Shown: positions 9,453 through 17,863 of the stretch, one piece after another
How positions within the stretch are numbered: position 1 is the first letter of the stretch
How the letters are laid out: each line of letters starts with the position of its first letter
Source: Acidimicrobiaceae bacterium
Lineage (GTDB): Bacteria > Actinomycetota > Acidimicrobiia > Acidimicrobiales > Aldehydirespiratoraceae
NCBI GenBank assembly: GCA_009837445.1
Contig: VXTM01000021.1
Location: 225,101-289,100, forward strand
Direction: 5' to 3'
Length of the DNA stretch: 64,000 bases
Translations under genes and position numbers: made by a program
The notes under the pieces: model-generated
The model's input: the letters and a program-made list of their open reading frames with translations, nothing else
What the model was told of the DNA's origin: nothing
Database searches by the model: none

Positions 9453-9614
9453 CTAGCGCTCCTCCTTGAAGACCACATGCTTGCGGATCACCGGGTCGTA
9501 CTTCTTGAGCTCGATCCGGTGGCGGGTGTTGGTCTTGTTCTTGGTGGTCACGTAGGTGTAGCCGGTGCCGGCGGTGGACCGAAGCTTGATGATGGGACGC
9601 TTGTCGCTGGCCAT
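9453..9614 (-). CDS. rpmG: 50S ribosomal protein L33 (cysteine-free form)
   Basis: A 53-aa ribosomal protein: [19 protein letters not shown], then [20 protein letters not shown], then [14 protein letters not shown]. The TKNK(R/T)NT and KYDP..RKHV.FKE stretches are L33 signatures. It lacks the CxxC pairs of the zinc-binding form. The start ATG at 9614 is preceded by GAGGAGA. It is 15 bp downstream of rpmB and 40 bp upstream of the MBL hydrolase. Confidence 0.93.
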   Translation of the reverse strand: MASDKRPIIKLRSTAGTGYTYVTTKNKTNTRHRIELKKYDPVIRKHVVFKEER

Positions 9615-9629
9615 CGCCGTCTCCTCGCT

Positions 9630-9866
9630 CTAGATCTTGCGGCCGTTGCGGCGCATCTCTGCGACCACGCTCTCGATGCCGCGCCTGTCGATGGTCTTGA
9701 TGGCCTTGGTGCTCAGCCGCAGCTTGATCCAGCGCTTCTCGCTGGGGAGGTAGTAGCGCTTGGTCTGGATGTTGGGGTCCCAGCGGCGGCTGGAGCGGCG
9801 ATGCGAATGAGAGAGCTGCTTGCCGAACCGCGGCTTCTTGCCGGTGACCTGGCAGATCTTGGACAT
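9630..9866 (-). CDS. rpmB: 50S ribosomal protein L28
   Basis: A 78-aa large-subunit protein. Seen: the N-terminal [11 protein letters not shown], the basic [16 protein letters not shown] segment, [20 protein letters not shown]. Only one cysteine (C5) of the zinc ribbon remains, so this is the zinc-independent form, matching the cysteine-free L33 next to it. In actinobacteria such cysteine-free pairs are often Zur-controlled paralogues. I see no clear Zur box in the 36 bp before the gene. Confidence 0.94.
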   Translation of the reverse strand: MSKICQVTGKKPRFGKQLSHSHRRSSRRWDPNIQTKRYYLPSEKRWIKLRLSTKAIKTIDRRGIESVVAEMRRNGRKI

Positions 9867-9901
9867 TCGATGAAGGCTAGCGAGCCATCACCCGCACTCC
9901 A

Positions 9902-10849
9902 CTAGAAGTAGATGATCTCCGAGGCCCGCTCGACCACTTCGTCGAGGTCGCCGGTCCAGGCCTGGCTGGACAGGTACTTCCAGCCGCCGTCGGACACGAT
10001 GAACACCACGGTTCCGGCGTCGATCCGGGAGGCCACCCGGCACGCGCCGGCCAGGGCCGCTCCCGACGACAGGCCCGCGAAGATCCCCGCCTCGGCCAGC
10101 CGGCGGGTGTGCTCCACCGACTCGCGGGGCCGCACGATGCGCTTGCCGCTGAGCAGGTCCGCTCCGCCCCACTTCTCGTAGACCGGGGGGATGAAGCCGT
10201 CGTCGAGGCTGCGCAGGCCGTCGACCATCTCGCCGGCCGGGGGCTCCACCGCGTAGACCTCGATGTCGGGGTGCATCTCCTTGAGGTAGGTGCCCACACC
10301 CAGGACGGTGCCGCTGGTGCCCAAGCCAGCCACGAAGTGGGTGACGTCGGGGACGTCCCGCAGGATCTCGGGCCCGGTGGTCTCGTAGTGGACCCGGGGG
10401 TTGGCCTCGTTGGCGTACTGGTACAGGAACACCCAGTCGGGGTGCTCCAGGATCATCCGGCGGGCCAGGCGCACCGCTCCGTTGGAGCCCTCGGCGCCGG
10501 GCGACGGCACGATCTCGGCCCCGAATACCTCCAGCATCTGGCGGCGCTCTGGGGAGGTGTTCTCGGGCATGACGACCGTGATCGGGTAGCCCCGCATCCG
10601 GGCGATCATGGCCAACGCGATGCCGGTGTTGCCCGAGGACGGCTCCAGTATCCGCTTACCTGGGCCGAGCGTGCCGTCGGCCTCGGCGTCCAGCACCATG
10701 GCCTTGGCGATGCGGTCCTTGACCGAGCCGGTGGGGTTGGCGCTCTCCAGCTTGGCCACCAGCCGGACATCGGGGTTCGGGCTCAGCTGGGAGACGTCCA
10801 CGGCCGGCGTGTTGCCGATGAGGTCTAGTGCGTCGCGCTTGACTGGCAT
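9902..10849 (-). CDS. cysM: Cysteine synthase (CysK/CysM family)
   Basis: A 315-aa PLP-dependent beta-replacement enzyme making cysteine. Seen: IGNTPAVDVS, the Schiff-base lysine K44 in NPTGSVKDR, the substrate loop SSGNTGIALA (71-80), the PLP-phosphate loop GLGTSGTVLG, and the C-terminal SDGGWKYL. In Mycobacterium, CysM uses O-phosphoserine with the sulfur carrier CysO, and the JAMM peptidase Mec releases cysteine. A Mec-like gene lies 5 kb away (15236-15658) and the neighbourhood is mycobacteria-like, which supports CysM over CysK. No cysO homologue is visible in the window. Confidence 0.88.
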   Translation of the reverse strand: MPVKRDALDLIGNTPAVDVSQLSPNPDVRLVAKLESANPTGSVKDRIAKAMVLDAEADGTLGPGKRILEPSSGNTGIALAMIARMRGYPITVVMPENTSPERRQMLEVFGAEIVPSPGAEGSNGAVRLARRMILEHPDWVFLYQYANEANPRVHYETTGPEILRDVPDVTHFVAGLGTSGTVLGVGTYLKEMHPDIEVYAVEPPAGEMVDGLRSLDDGFIPPVYEKWGGADLLSGKRIVRPRESVEHTRRLAEAGIFAGLSSGAALAGACRVASRIDAGTVVFIVSDGGWKYLSSQAWTGDLDEVVERASEIIYF

Positions 10850-10871
10850 TGGGGTGGTCCCGTGGCTGTGG

Positions 10872-12323
10872 CTAATCCCGAGTAATCCGATCAGGATTAT
10901 AACTGCGGGTCAGCACCAACGCGGCGGGCACGGTCAACGCCGAGATGGCTGCCAGAGCGCCAAGCGACCACGCGTAGGCCGACGACAGGGCGTCCGCCAG
11001 TGCAGCGTCCGCCACGGTGCCAGAGTCGTCGAGCAGGCCCCGGACCGCCTCTACGTCGCCCGCCTTCCGCTCGACGACCCAGAACAGGACCATCCCGGCG
11101 ACGGCCGCGCCGTAGGCCCAGCCGAGGGAGCGGATGAACTGATGCGCCGAGCTCACCCTGCCCATCTCGGCGGGGTCGGCCTGGCCCTGCAGCAGCACCA
11201 GGCCCGAGGTGGTGATGGTGCCGATGCCCCACCCCACCCACACGAAGGCCGCGAACACCAGCGGGAACGGAGCCGCGGTCGCGGCCGCCACCGTGACCGC
11301 CACCGCCCCGCTGGTGAGGATGAAGGATCCGATCACGACGACGCTCTGGACCCGCATGCGCTCCTGGAGCTTGCTGGCCACCCACGACGCGATCGCCCAT
11401 CCGACCGTCGGCCACAGCACCGCGAAGGCGGCGAACGACAGCGACGTGCCCCGGGCCCCCTTCAAGTACAGGGGCAGGAAGACGCTGGTCCCGGTGCCGC
11501 CCGCGATGGACGCGATGGCCACCACGTGCACCGGCCACCAGTAGCGCCCGGTGATGTGGGCCAGGTGGACGATCGGTCCCGGGCGGCGGCGGGCATGGCG
11601 CACGTACAGCCCGTACAGCAGGGCGGCCAGCCCCATCAGGGCGACGCTTGACCACTGCAACGACGACGTGGCCAGCAGAAGAGTGGCCGCGATCGCGCCG
11701 ACGAGCGCGAGTCCCCGACGGTCGAGCGGCTCGGCCTCGGCCATGGCCTCCGCGGGAACCCGGTTCCAACCCGCCGCCGCCGCAGCCGCGGCCACCGGCA
11801 GGTTGACCGCGAAGACCGACCTCCAGCCGAGAGTGCTCACCAGCACTGCCGCGAGCGCCGGCCCGCTCACTCCGACGACTCCCCACACCGACGCCACCAG
11901 GGCGTAGGCCCGCGGCCGGAGGGCGGAGTCGTAGGCCAGGCCGATGCAGGTCACCCCCGTGCCGATCAGCGATCCGGTGAACACACCCTGGAGCATCCGC
12001 GCCCCCACCAGCACCTCCATGCTGGGTGCGGCTGCGCACAGGGCGGAGGCGGCCGCGAAGCCGACGATGGCCAGCCGGTACGCCCGCCTGACCCCGGCCC
12101 CGTCGATGAACGGCCCGATGGCCAGCACCGCTATGGCCGCGGCCAGCAACTCGACGGTGATCACCCACTGGGTCAGCGCGACCCGGCCCAGGTCGGCCCC
12201 GATCTCGGGGAGGGCCGCCGGGACCGAGATGGCGTTGTAGAAGGCCAGCGCCATCGATGCCGACACCGCCAGCGACACCGCCCGGTTCTCGGGCGCCAGC
12301 AGGCCCCGGGCCGGGCGTCTCAT
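10872..12323 (-). CDS. MFS transporter, drug-efflux type (copy 1)
   Basis: A 483-aa polytopic membrane protein of the major facilitator superfamily. About 14 hydrophobic segments can be counted, as in DHA2-type H+ antiporters. Seen: an N-terminal helix SLAVSASMALAFYNAISVPA, LPEIGADLGRVALTQWVITVE, and the loop 2-3 region GPFIDGAGVRRAYR in the place of motif A. The next gene upstream is a clear paralogue, so the pair arose by tandem duplication. Substrate unknown. It ends 22 bp before the cysM start, on the same strand. Confidence 0.85.
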   Translation of the reverse strand: MRRPARGLLAPENRAVSLAVSASMALAFYNAISVPAALPEIGADLGRVALTQWVITVELLAAAIAVLAIGPFIDGAGVRRAYRLAIVGFAAASALCAAAPSMEVLVGARMLQGVFTGSLIGTGVTCIGLAYDSALRPRAYALVASVWGVVGVSGPALAAVLVSTLGWRSVFAVNLPVAAAAAAAGWNRVPAEAMAEAEPLDRRGLALVGAIAATLLLATSSLQWSSVALMGLAALLYGLYVRHARRRPGPIVHLAHITGRYWWPVHVVAIASIAGGTGTSVFLPLYLKGARGTSLSFAAFAVLWPTVGWAIASWVASKLQERMRVQSVVVIGSFILTSGAVAVTVAAATAAPFPLVFAAFVWVGWGIGTITTSGLVLLQGQADPAEMGRVSSAHQFIRSLGWAYGAAVAGMVLFWVVERKAGDVEAVRGLLDDSGTVADAALADALSSAYAWSLGALAAISALTVPAALVLTRSYNPDRITRD

Positions 12324-12392
12324 CGTTCGAGGTTACGGGGCCATCGACGCCGAGTGATTCGACGCCGATTCTTGAACGCTCCGGCGTCGCGC

Positions 12393-13850
12393 TCAGCGAG
12401 GCCGCGGCCCCGATCGGTCTCGCCCTTGTGCCAGGGCAAGGGCCGCGGGCACGGTCAGCACCGACAGCAGCGCCATGACACCCAGCGACCATGTGTAGGC
12501 GGCGCCTACTGCGGTCGCGACCGCACCGTCCACCACCGGCTCAGCGTCGCTGAGCAGGCCCCGTACGAGTTCTGCGTCACCGGTACGGCGATCGACCACC
12601 CAGAACATCACGAGGCCGGCTACGGCGGCTCCGTAGGCGAATCCGAGGGACCGGATGAAGTGGTGCGCCGAGCTCACCCTGCCCATTTCCCGAAGGTCGG
12701 CGCGACCCTGCAACAGCGCCAGGCTCGACGTGCTGATCATGCCGATGCCCCAGCCGACGCAAGTGAACGAGGCGAGCAGCAGCGGTACCGGTGCCTCCGC
12801 CCCGGAGGCCACGGTGGCCCAGACCGCTCCGACCGCCATGAACCACGAGCCGATCACGGTCACCGTCTGGGCCCGGAGGTGCTGCTGGAGCTTGCCCGAC
12901 ACCCAGGCCGCTACCGACCACCCCAGCGTCGGCCAGATCACCGCGAACGCCGCGAATGCCACCGAGGAGCCCCTGGCCGCCTTCAGGTACAGCGGCAGGA
13001 AGACGCTGGCACCGGTGCCGCCCGACACGGCCAGGACCCCCACGATGTGGATGTAGCGCCATCGGCCTGCGGTGACGTGTGACAACCGCACCACCGGCCA
13101 GCGGCTGCTGCGGGCGTGGACGACGTAGAGCGCGCCCACTGCCACGCCCACGACCACCAGCGCGATGCTGTACCACTCCAGGTACGAGGTGGCCACCAGC
13201 AACACGACGGTGAAGGCGCTCAGCAACAGTAGGCCCCGCCGGTCCACGGGCTCCGCGGCGGCCCGGGCTGTGGCCGGCAGCCGGCTCCAGCCCACCGCGG
13301 CCGCAGCGACCGCCACGGGGAGGTTCGCGGCGAACACGGCCCGCCACCCCAAGGTGCTGACCAGCACCGCGGCGAGCGCGGGCCCGCCGATGCCCATGAT
13401 CCCCCAGACCGACGACATGAGCGCGTAGGCCCACGGCCGCACGGCGTCGTCGAACACGAGCCCGATGCTGGTGAGAGCGGTGCCGATGAGGGCGCCGCTG
13501 CCCAGTCCCTGCAGCACCCGGGCCAATACCAGCAGCTCCATGGTGGGCGCGGCCGCGCACATCGCTGAGGTCCCTAGGAAGGCCACCACCGTTATCCGGA
13601 AAGCCCGCCGGGCGCCGGCGCCGTCGATGTAGGGGCCGACGGCGAGCACCGCGATGGCGGCGGCCACGAGCTCCACTGTGACCACCCAGGGAAGCAGCGC
13701 CACCCGGCCGAGGTCGTCGCCGATGTCAGGCAGGGCGGCGGTGACCGAGAGGTTGTTGTAGGAGGCCATGGCCACGGCCGACATCAGGGCCAGCGATGCA
13801 GCCCGGTACCTGGGGCCGAGCAGACCGGAGGACTCGGCGCGCGTCACCAC
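12393..13850 (-). CDS. MFS transporter, drug-efflux type (copy 2)
   Basis: A 485-aa paralogue of the downstream transporter with collinear segments: SYNNLSVTAALPDIGDDLGR, GPYIDGAGARRAFR, LARVLQGLGSGALIGTALT, SSVWGIMGIGGPALAAVLVS and MGRVSSAHHFIRSLGFAYG. About 14 transmembrane segments are expected. It precedes copy 1 with a 69-bp gap. It diverges from the MaoC/hydrolase fusion with 41 bp between starts, so a shared bidirectional promoter region is likely. No linked regulator is visible. Confidence 0.85.
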   Translation of the reverse strand: MVTRAESSGLLGPRYRAASLALMSAVAMASYNNLSVTAALPDIGDDLGRVALLPWVVTVELVAAAIAVLAVGPYIDGAGARRAFRITVVAFLGTSAMCAAAPTMELLVLARVLQGLGSGALIGTALTSIGLVFDDAVRPWAYALMSSVWGIMGIGGPALAAVLVSTLGWRAVFAANLPVAVAAAAVGWSRLPATARAAAEPVDRRGLLLLSAFTVVLLVATSYLEWYSIALVVVGVAVGALYVVHARSSRWPVVRLSHVTAGRWRYIHIVGVLAVSGGTGASVFLPLYLKAARGSSVAFAAFAVIWPTLGWSVAAWVSGKLQQHLRAQTVTVIGSWFMAVGAVWATVASGAEAPVPLLLASFTCVGWGIGMISTSSLALLQGRADLREMGRVSSAHHFIRSLGFAYGAAVAGLVMFWVVDRRTGDAELVRGLLSDAEPVVDGAVATAVGAAYTWSLGVMALLSVLTVPAALALAQGRDRSGPRPR

Positions 13851-13891
13851 CCGAAGCTATCGGTGCGCTACTGCCGATAGAAATACGCCCG

Positions 13892-15229
13892 ATGCGCGAG
13901 CCCACCATGTTCTTCGAGGACTTCACCCCCGGTGACGTGATCGAGCTCGGCACCTACGAGATGACCGAGGCCGAGATCATCGACTTCGGCCGCCGCTTCG
14001 ACCCGCAGTATTTCCACACCGACCCTACGGCCGCGCTGGACTCCCCCTTCGGGGGTCTGATCGCCAGCGGCTGGCACACCTGCTCGGCGTGGGCGCGGCT
14101 GTGGATCGACACCGTGATCTCGAAGGCCGACGGGCGCGGCTCCCCGGGGATGCAGGAGGTGCGCTGGCACGAGCCGGTGCGGCCCGGGGATCTGCTGACC
14201 GCGACGGTGGAGATCCTCGACGTCCGGCCGTCGTCTCGGCATGCGGACCGCGGAACGGTGTTCATCGGCTGCTCGATGACCAACCAGCACGGTCGCGTGG
14301 TGATGACCTGCCACGGGCGGGGCCTGTTCGGCCGGCGCCACCCGACCGGCAAAACTGCCGCGAGCGCCGGCGCTGTGGCTTCGGGCGCCGTTGAGACCCT
14401 CGACGTCCGATCCGGCGACGGCGTCAACTTGAAGTTGAGGATGATGGGAGGATCGGGCCCCGACCTGCTGGTGTGTCACGCCACCGGGTTCCATGGGCTG
14501 GCCTACCGGCCGCTCGCGCAATGCCTCAAGGAGCACTTCAGGGTCTGGGCTCTGGACTTCCGGGGCCATGGCGCCTCGGGCGCCGCCCCCGACGGCGACT
14601 ACGCCTGGAGCGGCATGGGAGTCGACGTGGCCGCCTGCGCGGCGGTGATCGGCGGCGACCGGCTGTACGGCTTCGGCCACTCGATGGGCGGCGCGGCCCT
14701 GCTGCTGGCGGAGCGGTCCGCTCCGGGCCTGTTCGAGGGGCTGTTCCTGTACGAGCCGATCGTGCTGCCGCGGGGCTTCTTCGCCGCTCCCAACGCCAAC
14801 CCGCTGGCGGCGGGGGCCCGCAACCGCCGTGAGGTCTTCGACTCCCGCGCCGAGGCTCTGGCCCGGTACTCGAGCCGGTCGCCTCTCGGGGTGATGCGGG
14901 CCGATGCGCTGGCCGCCTACGTCGAGGGCGCCTTCGTGGACCTCCCGGACGGCCGGGTGCGCCTGGCGTGCTCGGCCGAGACCGAGGCCCGCACGTTCGA
15001 GGCCAGCGGCGGCCTAGCGACGGAGGAGGCGGCCGGGATCGATGTGCCCGCCGCGGTGGCTGCGGGAACGGTCGGCGGGGTTCCCAACCCCGGGGCTTTC
15101 GCGTCGGCGGTCGCCGAGGCGCTGCCCCAGGGGCGGTTCATGAGCTTCGAGGACCTGGGCCACTTCGGCCCGCTGGAGACACCCGGCGTAGTGGCCGCCA
15201 CGGCCGTCCGGGAGCTGCTCGGCAACTAG
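13892..15229 (+). CDS. MaoC-like hydratase fused to an alpha/beta hydrolase
   Basis: A 445-aa two-domain protein. Residues 1-155 are a MaoC/hot-dog domain (MFFEDFTPGDVIELGTYEM, RRFDPQYFHTDP, FGGLIASGWHTCSAWARLW, RWHEPVRPGD), normally an enoyl-CoA hydratase or (R)-specific dehydratase-like unit. A short Ala/Gly linker (GKTAASAGAVASGA) follows. Residues 175-445 are an alpha/beta hydrolase: CHATGFHG oxyanion region, LDFRGHGASG, the nucleophile elbow GFGHSMGG, and a C-terminal LGHFGPLE histidine. The ATG at 13892 matches the MaoC N-terminus. A single-chain hydratase-thioesterase, or hydratase-esterase, is suggested. Substrate unknown. Confidence 0.85.
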   Translation: MREPTMFFEDFTPGDVIELGTYEMTEAEIIDFGRRFDPQYFHTDPTAALDSPFGGLIASGWHTCSAWARLWIDTVISKADGRGSPGMQEVRWHEPVRPGDLLTATVEILDVRPSSRHADRGTVFIGCSMTNQHGRVVMTCHGRGLFGRRHPTGKTAASAGAVASGAVETLDVRSGDGVNLKLRMMGGSGPDLLVCHATGFHGLAYRPLAQCLKEHFRVWALDFRGHGASGAAPDGDYAWSGMGVDVAACAAVIGGDRLYGFGHSMGGAALLLAERSAPGLFEGLFLYEPIVLPRGFFAAPNANPLAAGARNRREVFDSRAEALARYSSRSPLGVMRADALAAYVEGAFVDLPDGRVRLACSAETEARTFEASGGLATEEAAGIDVPAAVAAGTVGGVPNPGAFASAVAEALPQGRFMSFEDLGHFGPLETPGVVAATAVRELLGN

Positions 15230-15235
15230 AAGAGG

Positions 15236-15658
15236 CTACGCGGGGTCGTCGATGGTGACGGGCTCCTCGGTGACCTCGCCGTCGAGTATGCGGTAGGACC
15301 GCAGTGACGGCTCGGGATGGCGCAGCGACACGATGATGAAGCGCCACGCCCCGAAGGGGTCGAAGCGGGCCGCGTCGGCGATGTCGGTGGGTGACGGGTA
15401 GTTGGTGGTGTGGGTGTGGGAGTGCATCACACCCATGACGGTCAGCCCGGCGTCTTCGGCGGTGCGCTCCACGTCCATCATCTCCAGGCCGTCGAGCACG
15501 TAGATCTCGCGGGACTCGGCCGCGTTACGCATGCCGAAGAACCGTTCGATGCGGTCCGAGCCGGGACGGCCGGCGAACAGCCCGCAGGCCTCGTGGGGAA
15601 GGCCGGAGATGGCGTGGGCCACCATCGTCGCGTGCATTCCCGCCGACATCTCAAGCAT
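15236..15658 (-). CDS. JAMM-family metallopeptidase, Mec-like
   Basis: A 140-aa Mov34/MPN (JAMM) zinc peptidase. Seen: E23 in GLPHEACGLFAG and the zinc signature H79-S-H81 ... S89-P-T-D92 in HSHTHTTNYPSPTD, complete for catalysis. In mycobacteria and streptomycetes, Mec removes cysteine from the C-terminus of the CysO-cysteine adduct made by CysM. The cysM-like gene in this window supports that role, but no CysO is seen. The start at the ATG at 15658 excludes upstream sequence antisense to smpB. It is divergent from smpB (63 bp) and converges with the fusion gene (6-bp gap). Confidence 0.85.
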   Translation of the reverse strand: MLEMSAGMHATMVAHAISGLPHEACGLFAGRPGSDRIERFFGMRNAAESREIYVLDGLEMMDVERTAEDAGLTVMGVMHSHTHTTNYPSPTDIADAARFDPFGAWRFIIVSLRHPEPSLRSYRILDGEVTEEPVTIDDPA

Positions 15659-15721
15659 CGCCCCGCACCATACCGGCGGGGTCTCGCCCGCCATCTCACC
15701 GCCACCGGTACCGTGGCTGCG

Positions 15722-16231
15722 ATGGCCAAGTCGCAGAAGCCCCGCGACGTTCCTGAAGGCGCGTCGGTGGTCGCCACCAACCGGCGCGCCCGGCGAAATT
15801 TCGACGTCCTGGAGACCCTGGAGGTGGGTCTGGTGCTCGAGGGCAGCGAGGTCAAGTCGCTGCGGGAGGGCCAGGTGCAGATCGCCGAGAGCTGGGCCCG
15901 GGTCGACCGGGGCGAGCTGTGGCTGCACAACCTGCACATCTCGCCGTACTCGCACGCTGCCGGGTCGTTCCGTTCCGACCCCGACCGGGTGCGCAAGCTG
16001 CTGGCCCATCGCCGCGAGATCTCACGGCTCGGGGCCCGGGTCGCGCAGGAGCGGCTGGCCCTGGTGCCGCTGGCGCTGTATTTCAGCGGGGGTCGGGCCA
16101 AGCTGACGCTGGCCCTGGCCCGGGGCCGCACGCACGGCGACCGCCGCCGCGACATCGCCCAGCGCGACGCCGACGCGGAGGCGGCCCGCTCGATGGCCGC
16201 GGCCCGCCGGCGCCGTTCCCGAGACCGGTAA
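15722..16231 (+). CDS. smpB: SsrA-binding protein SmpB
   Basis: A 169-aa RNA-binding protein that delivers tmRNA to stalled ribosomes. Seen: NRRARRNFDVLETLEVGLVLEGSEVKSLREG, the RNA-binding barrel with LHNLHISPYSHA, DPDRVRKLLAHRREI, and the basic C-terminal tail RDADAEAARSMAAARRR. The ATG at 15722 is family-typical. It overlaps the PQ-loop gene by one base (TAATG), and its RNA partner ssrA starts at 16915. Confidence 0.97.
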   Translation: MAKSQKPRDVPEGASVVATNRRARRNFDVLETLEVGLVLEGSEVKSLREGQVQIAESWARVDRGELWLHNLHISPYSHAAGSFRSDPDRVRKLLAHRREISRLGARVAQERLALVPLALYFSGGRAKLTLALARGRTHGDRRRDIAQRDADAEAARSMAAARRRRSRDR

Positions 16232-16845
16232 TGAGCCGCGCCGAGTTCGCCAACCTGGTCGGCATCGTCGCCACCGCGGTGACGTTCGTGCAGATCCTGC
16301 CCCAGATCGTGAGGCTGATACGCACAGGGCACGTCGAGGGGGTGTCGCCGGCTTGGGCCGCCGGGGGCGCGACCATCAACCTGGGCTGGCTCGCCTATGT
16401 GATCGAGGGGAGGTTCTGGGTCACGATCCCGTCGATCATCGTCGCCATCGTCAGCTTTGTGCTGGCGCTCTACCTGCTGTACCGCAACGGGGCCAGCATT
16501 CGCGCCGGTCTTCTCATGAGCGGCGCGATCGCGCTGGGATGCGTGGTGATCCAGCAGGCCGCGGGCTGGACGGTGCTGGGCACGGTGCTCGGCCTGTCCA
16601 ACGGGCTGTACCTCGGGCCCTCGGTGGTGGCCGCGTGGCGCTCGCACACCCCGGTCGGGGTGTCTCCCTGGACCTGGATGCTGACCGTGCTGGAGGGCGT
16701 GAAGTGGGGCTTCTACGGCGTTCTGGTGGAGGCGGTGCCGATCATGGTGTACGGGTCGACCGCGATCCTCCTGGCGCTGCTGGTGCTGCTGCGGCTGTGG
16801 GCGGCCCGCGACCGCATCCGGGCCGCGCTCGCTTCCCCGGCCTGA
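16231..16845 (+). CDS. PQ-loop/SWEET-like membrane protein
   Basis: A 204-aa integral membrane protein with about seven hydrophobic segments. The first half carries a PQ-loop, ATAVTFVQILPQIVRLIRTG followed by HVEGVSPAWA. The second half repeats it in weaker form (GPSVVAAWRSHTPVGVSPWTW), so this looks like two fused three-helix units as in SWEET and PQ-loop transporters rather than a single SemiSWEET unit. Sugar transport is known for some relatives, but the substrate here is unknown. The start ATG shares a base with the smpB stop, so it is translationally coupled. Confidence 0.82.
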   Translation: MSRAEFANLVGIVATAVTFVQILPQIVRLIRTGHVEGVSPAWAAGGATINLGWLAYVIEGRFWVTIPSIIVAIVSFVLALYLLYRNGASIRAGLLMSGAIALGCVVIQQAAGWTVLGTVLGLSNGLYLGPSVVAAWRSHTPVGVSPWTWMLTVLEGVKWGFYGVLVEAVPIMVYGSTAILLALLVLLRLWAARDRIRAALASPA

Positions 16846-16874
16846 GTGTCGGAGGCGGTGAGTATCATGGTTGA

Positions 16875-16888
16875 TCCCCTTCGGGGGA
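16875..16888 (+). terminator. UUCG-tetraloop hairpin between the smpB operon and ssrA
   Basis: TCCCC-TTCG-GGGGA forms a 5-bp stem closed by a very stable UUCG tetraloop, 29 bp after the PQ-loop stop and 26 bp before ssrA. No T-run follows, so it is either a weak terminator for the smpB operon or a processing or stability element 5' of tmRNA. Confidence 0.5.
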
Positions 16889-16914
16889 AGCAGCTTGAAA
16901 AGAGACTGCACAAG

Positions 16915-17310
16915 GGGGCTGACCGGTTTCGACGTCGGGACCAGGAGGCCGCGGAGTGCGACCGGAGTTGCTCAGACTCCCTAAACGGGGCAACCAAAGA
17001 GACGCCGATGACGACGCTCTCGTTCTCGTCGCCTGATCTGTACTGATCTAGCTACGAGATTCATCGCGACCAGCAATGGCACGCGGGGCCAGACCGCTGC
17101 AGCCTGGCACCAGAAGCAGCGGTGGACGGCAGGGAAAGACCCGCTGACGGCAGGCAAAGACCGCTGGCACCGGAGGAAGATCCGGCGGCCGGATCCTCGG
17201 ATCCCCACGACCCGGCGTGGCGGCAGCCGAAAGCCGCAATCTCGGGAATGGTCGTAGCGAGCCCGGCAACCGCCTGACGGACGGGAGTTCGATTCTCCCC
17301 AGCTCCACCA
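16915..17310 (+). ncRNA. ssrA: Transfer-messenger RNA (tmRNA)
   Basis: The 5' end GGGGCTGACCGGTTTCGAC and the 3' end TCTCCCCAGCTCCACCA are hallmarks of one-piece tmRNA. GGGGCTG pairs with CAGCTCC of the acceptor stem, GGGAGTTCGATTCTCCC forms the T-arm, and CCA is encoded. An open tag frame at 17004-17036 reads ADDDALVLVA and ends at TGA. The hydrophobic end and alanine fit ClpXP-type degradation tags. Length is about 396 nt. The gene remains intact although an island is integrated at its 3' end, because the att core restores the terminal bases. Confidence 0.95.
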
Positions 17311-17311
17311 C
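17292..17311 (+). repeat. Left attachment site (att core) in the 3' end of ssrA
   Basis: ATTCTCCCCAGCTCCACCAC occurs here, as the ssrA T-arm/acceptor end plus one base, and again exactly at 53915-53934 in the same orientation. These are the expected direct repeats left by site-specific integration of an element into ssrA. Confidence 0.92.
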
Positions 17312-17838
17312 TCAAAACCATATAACCGCAGGTCAAAGGGCAAAAATTGCGGGCTAGAGAACTCGCAATGTTGGTTGCAGTGTCACCATCGCAAGGGACA
17401 GCCGCTGACTTGACAGCCGCTGTGTTGTCTGTGTTGTCCCGGGTGATGCTTGACGCGTTGGCTCCGGTAGGGGTGTGACACTTGTGGGACGCGGTTCCGG
17501 TAGCTGGGCGACACTGGCTCCGGTAGCTGTGTTACACCCGAGCGGTCCAAATCTGTCAGTGAGCCCTGTGCTCTCGATTCCACTACTCCCTTGAGCGGGA
17601 TCCGGCCAACTTGTTGTGCCTGGCGGAGGACGGCCTGTGCACCGACAGCATGGAAGACAACTGGTGTCGGAAACCCGTCCCAGCACCCAATCGCTGGGTC
17701 CTCACTGACTGAAGGTCTAGGAACACCGAACCGTCCTCGCCGAGGATCCCTGGGGCCGCGCCCGGCCGGTGCCAAGGTTCCGGCGTCCGACAAACATCCG
17801 TGCTGACCGGCGGCACCTCCTATGTGCTCGGGGGCGTT
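17312..17838. other. Non-coding left end of the island with a three-fold short repeat
   Basis: No convincing gene. Three copies of a 22-24 bp motif, consensus GGyTCCGGTAG-x(4)-G-x(2)-ACAC, lie at 17458-17481, 17491-17514 and 17515-17537. The last two are contiguous and the first starts 33 bp before the second. They could be recombinase arm sites, or an insertion-sequence end remnant. The remainder (17540-17838) shows nothing I recognise. Confidence 0.5.
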
Positions 17839-17852
17839 GGGGGCTGGCCCCC
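17839..17852 (-). terminator. Possible terminator hairpin after the DUF6602 gene
   Basis: GGGGG-CTGG-CCCCC forms a 5-bp G/C hairpin 12 bp beyond the stop of the minus-strand gene at 17864. There is no U-tract, so termination is only suggested. Confidence 0.35.
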
Positions 17853-17863
17853 GCTGGGGGCCC

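Noticed and set aside
17458..17537. CRISPR array
   Set aside because: Only three short imperfect copies with irregular spacing, two of them contiguous, and no cas genes.
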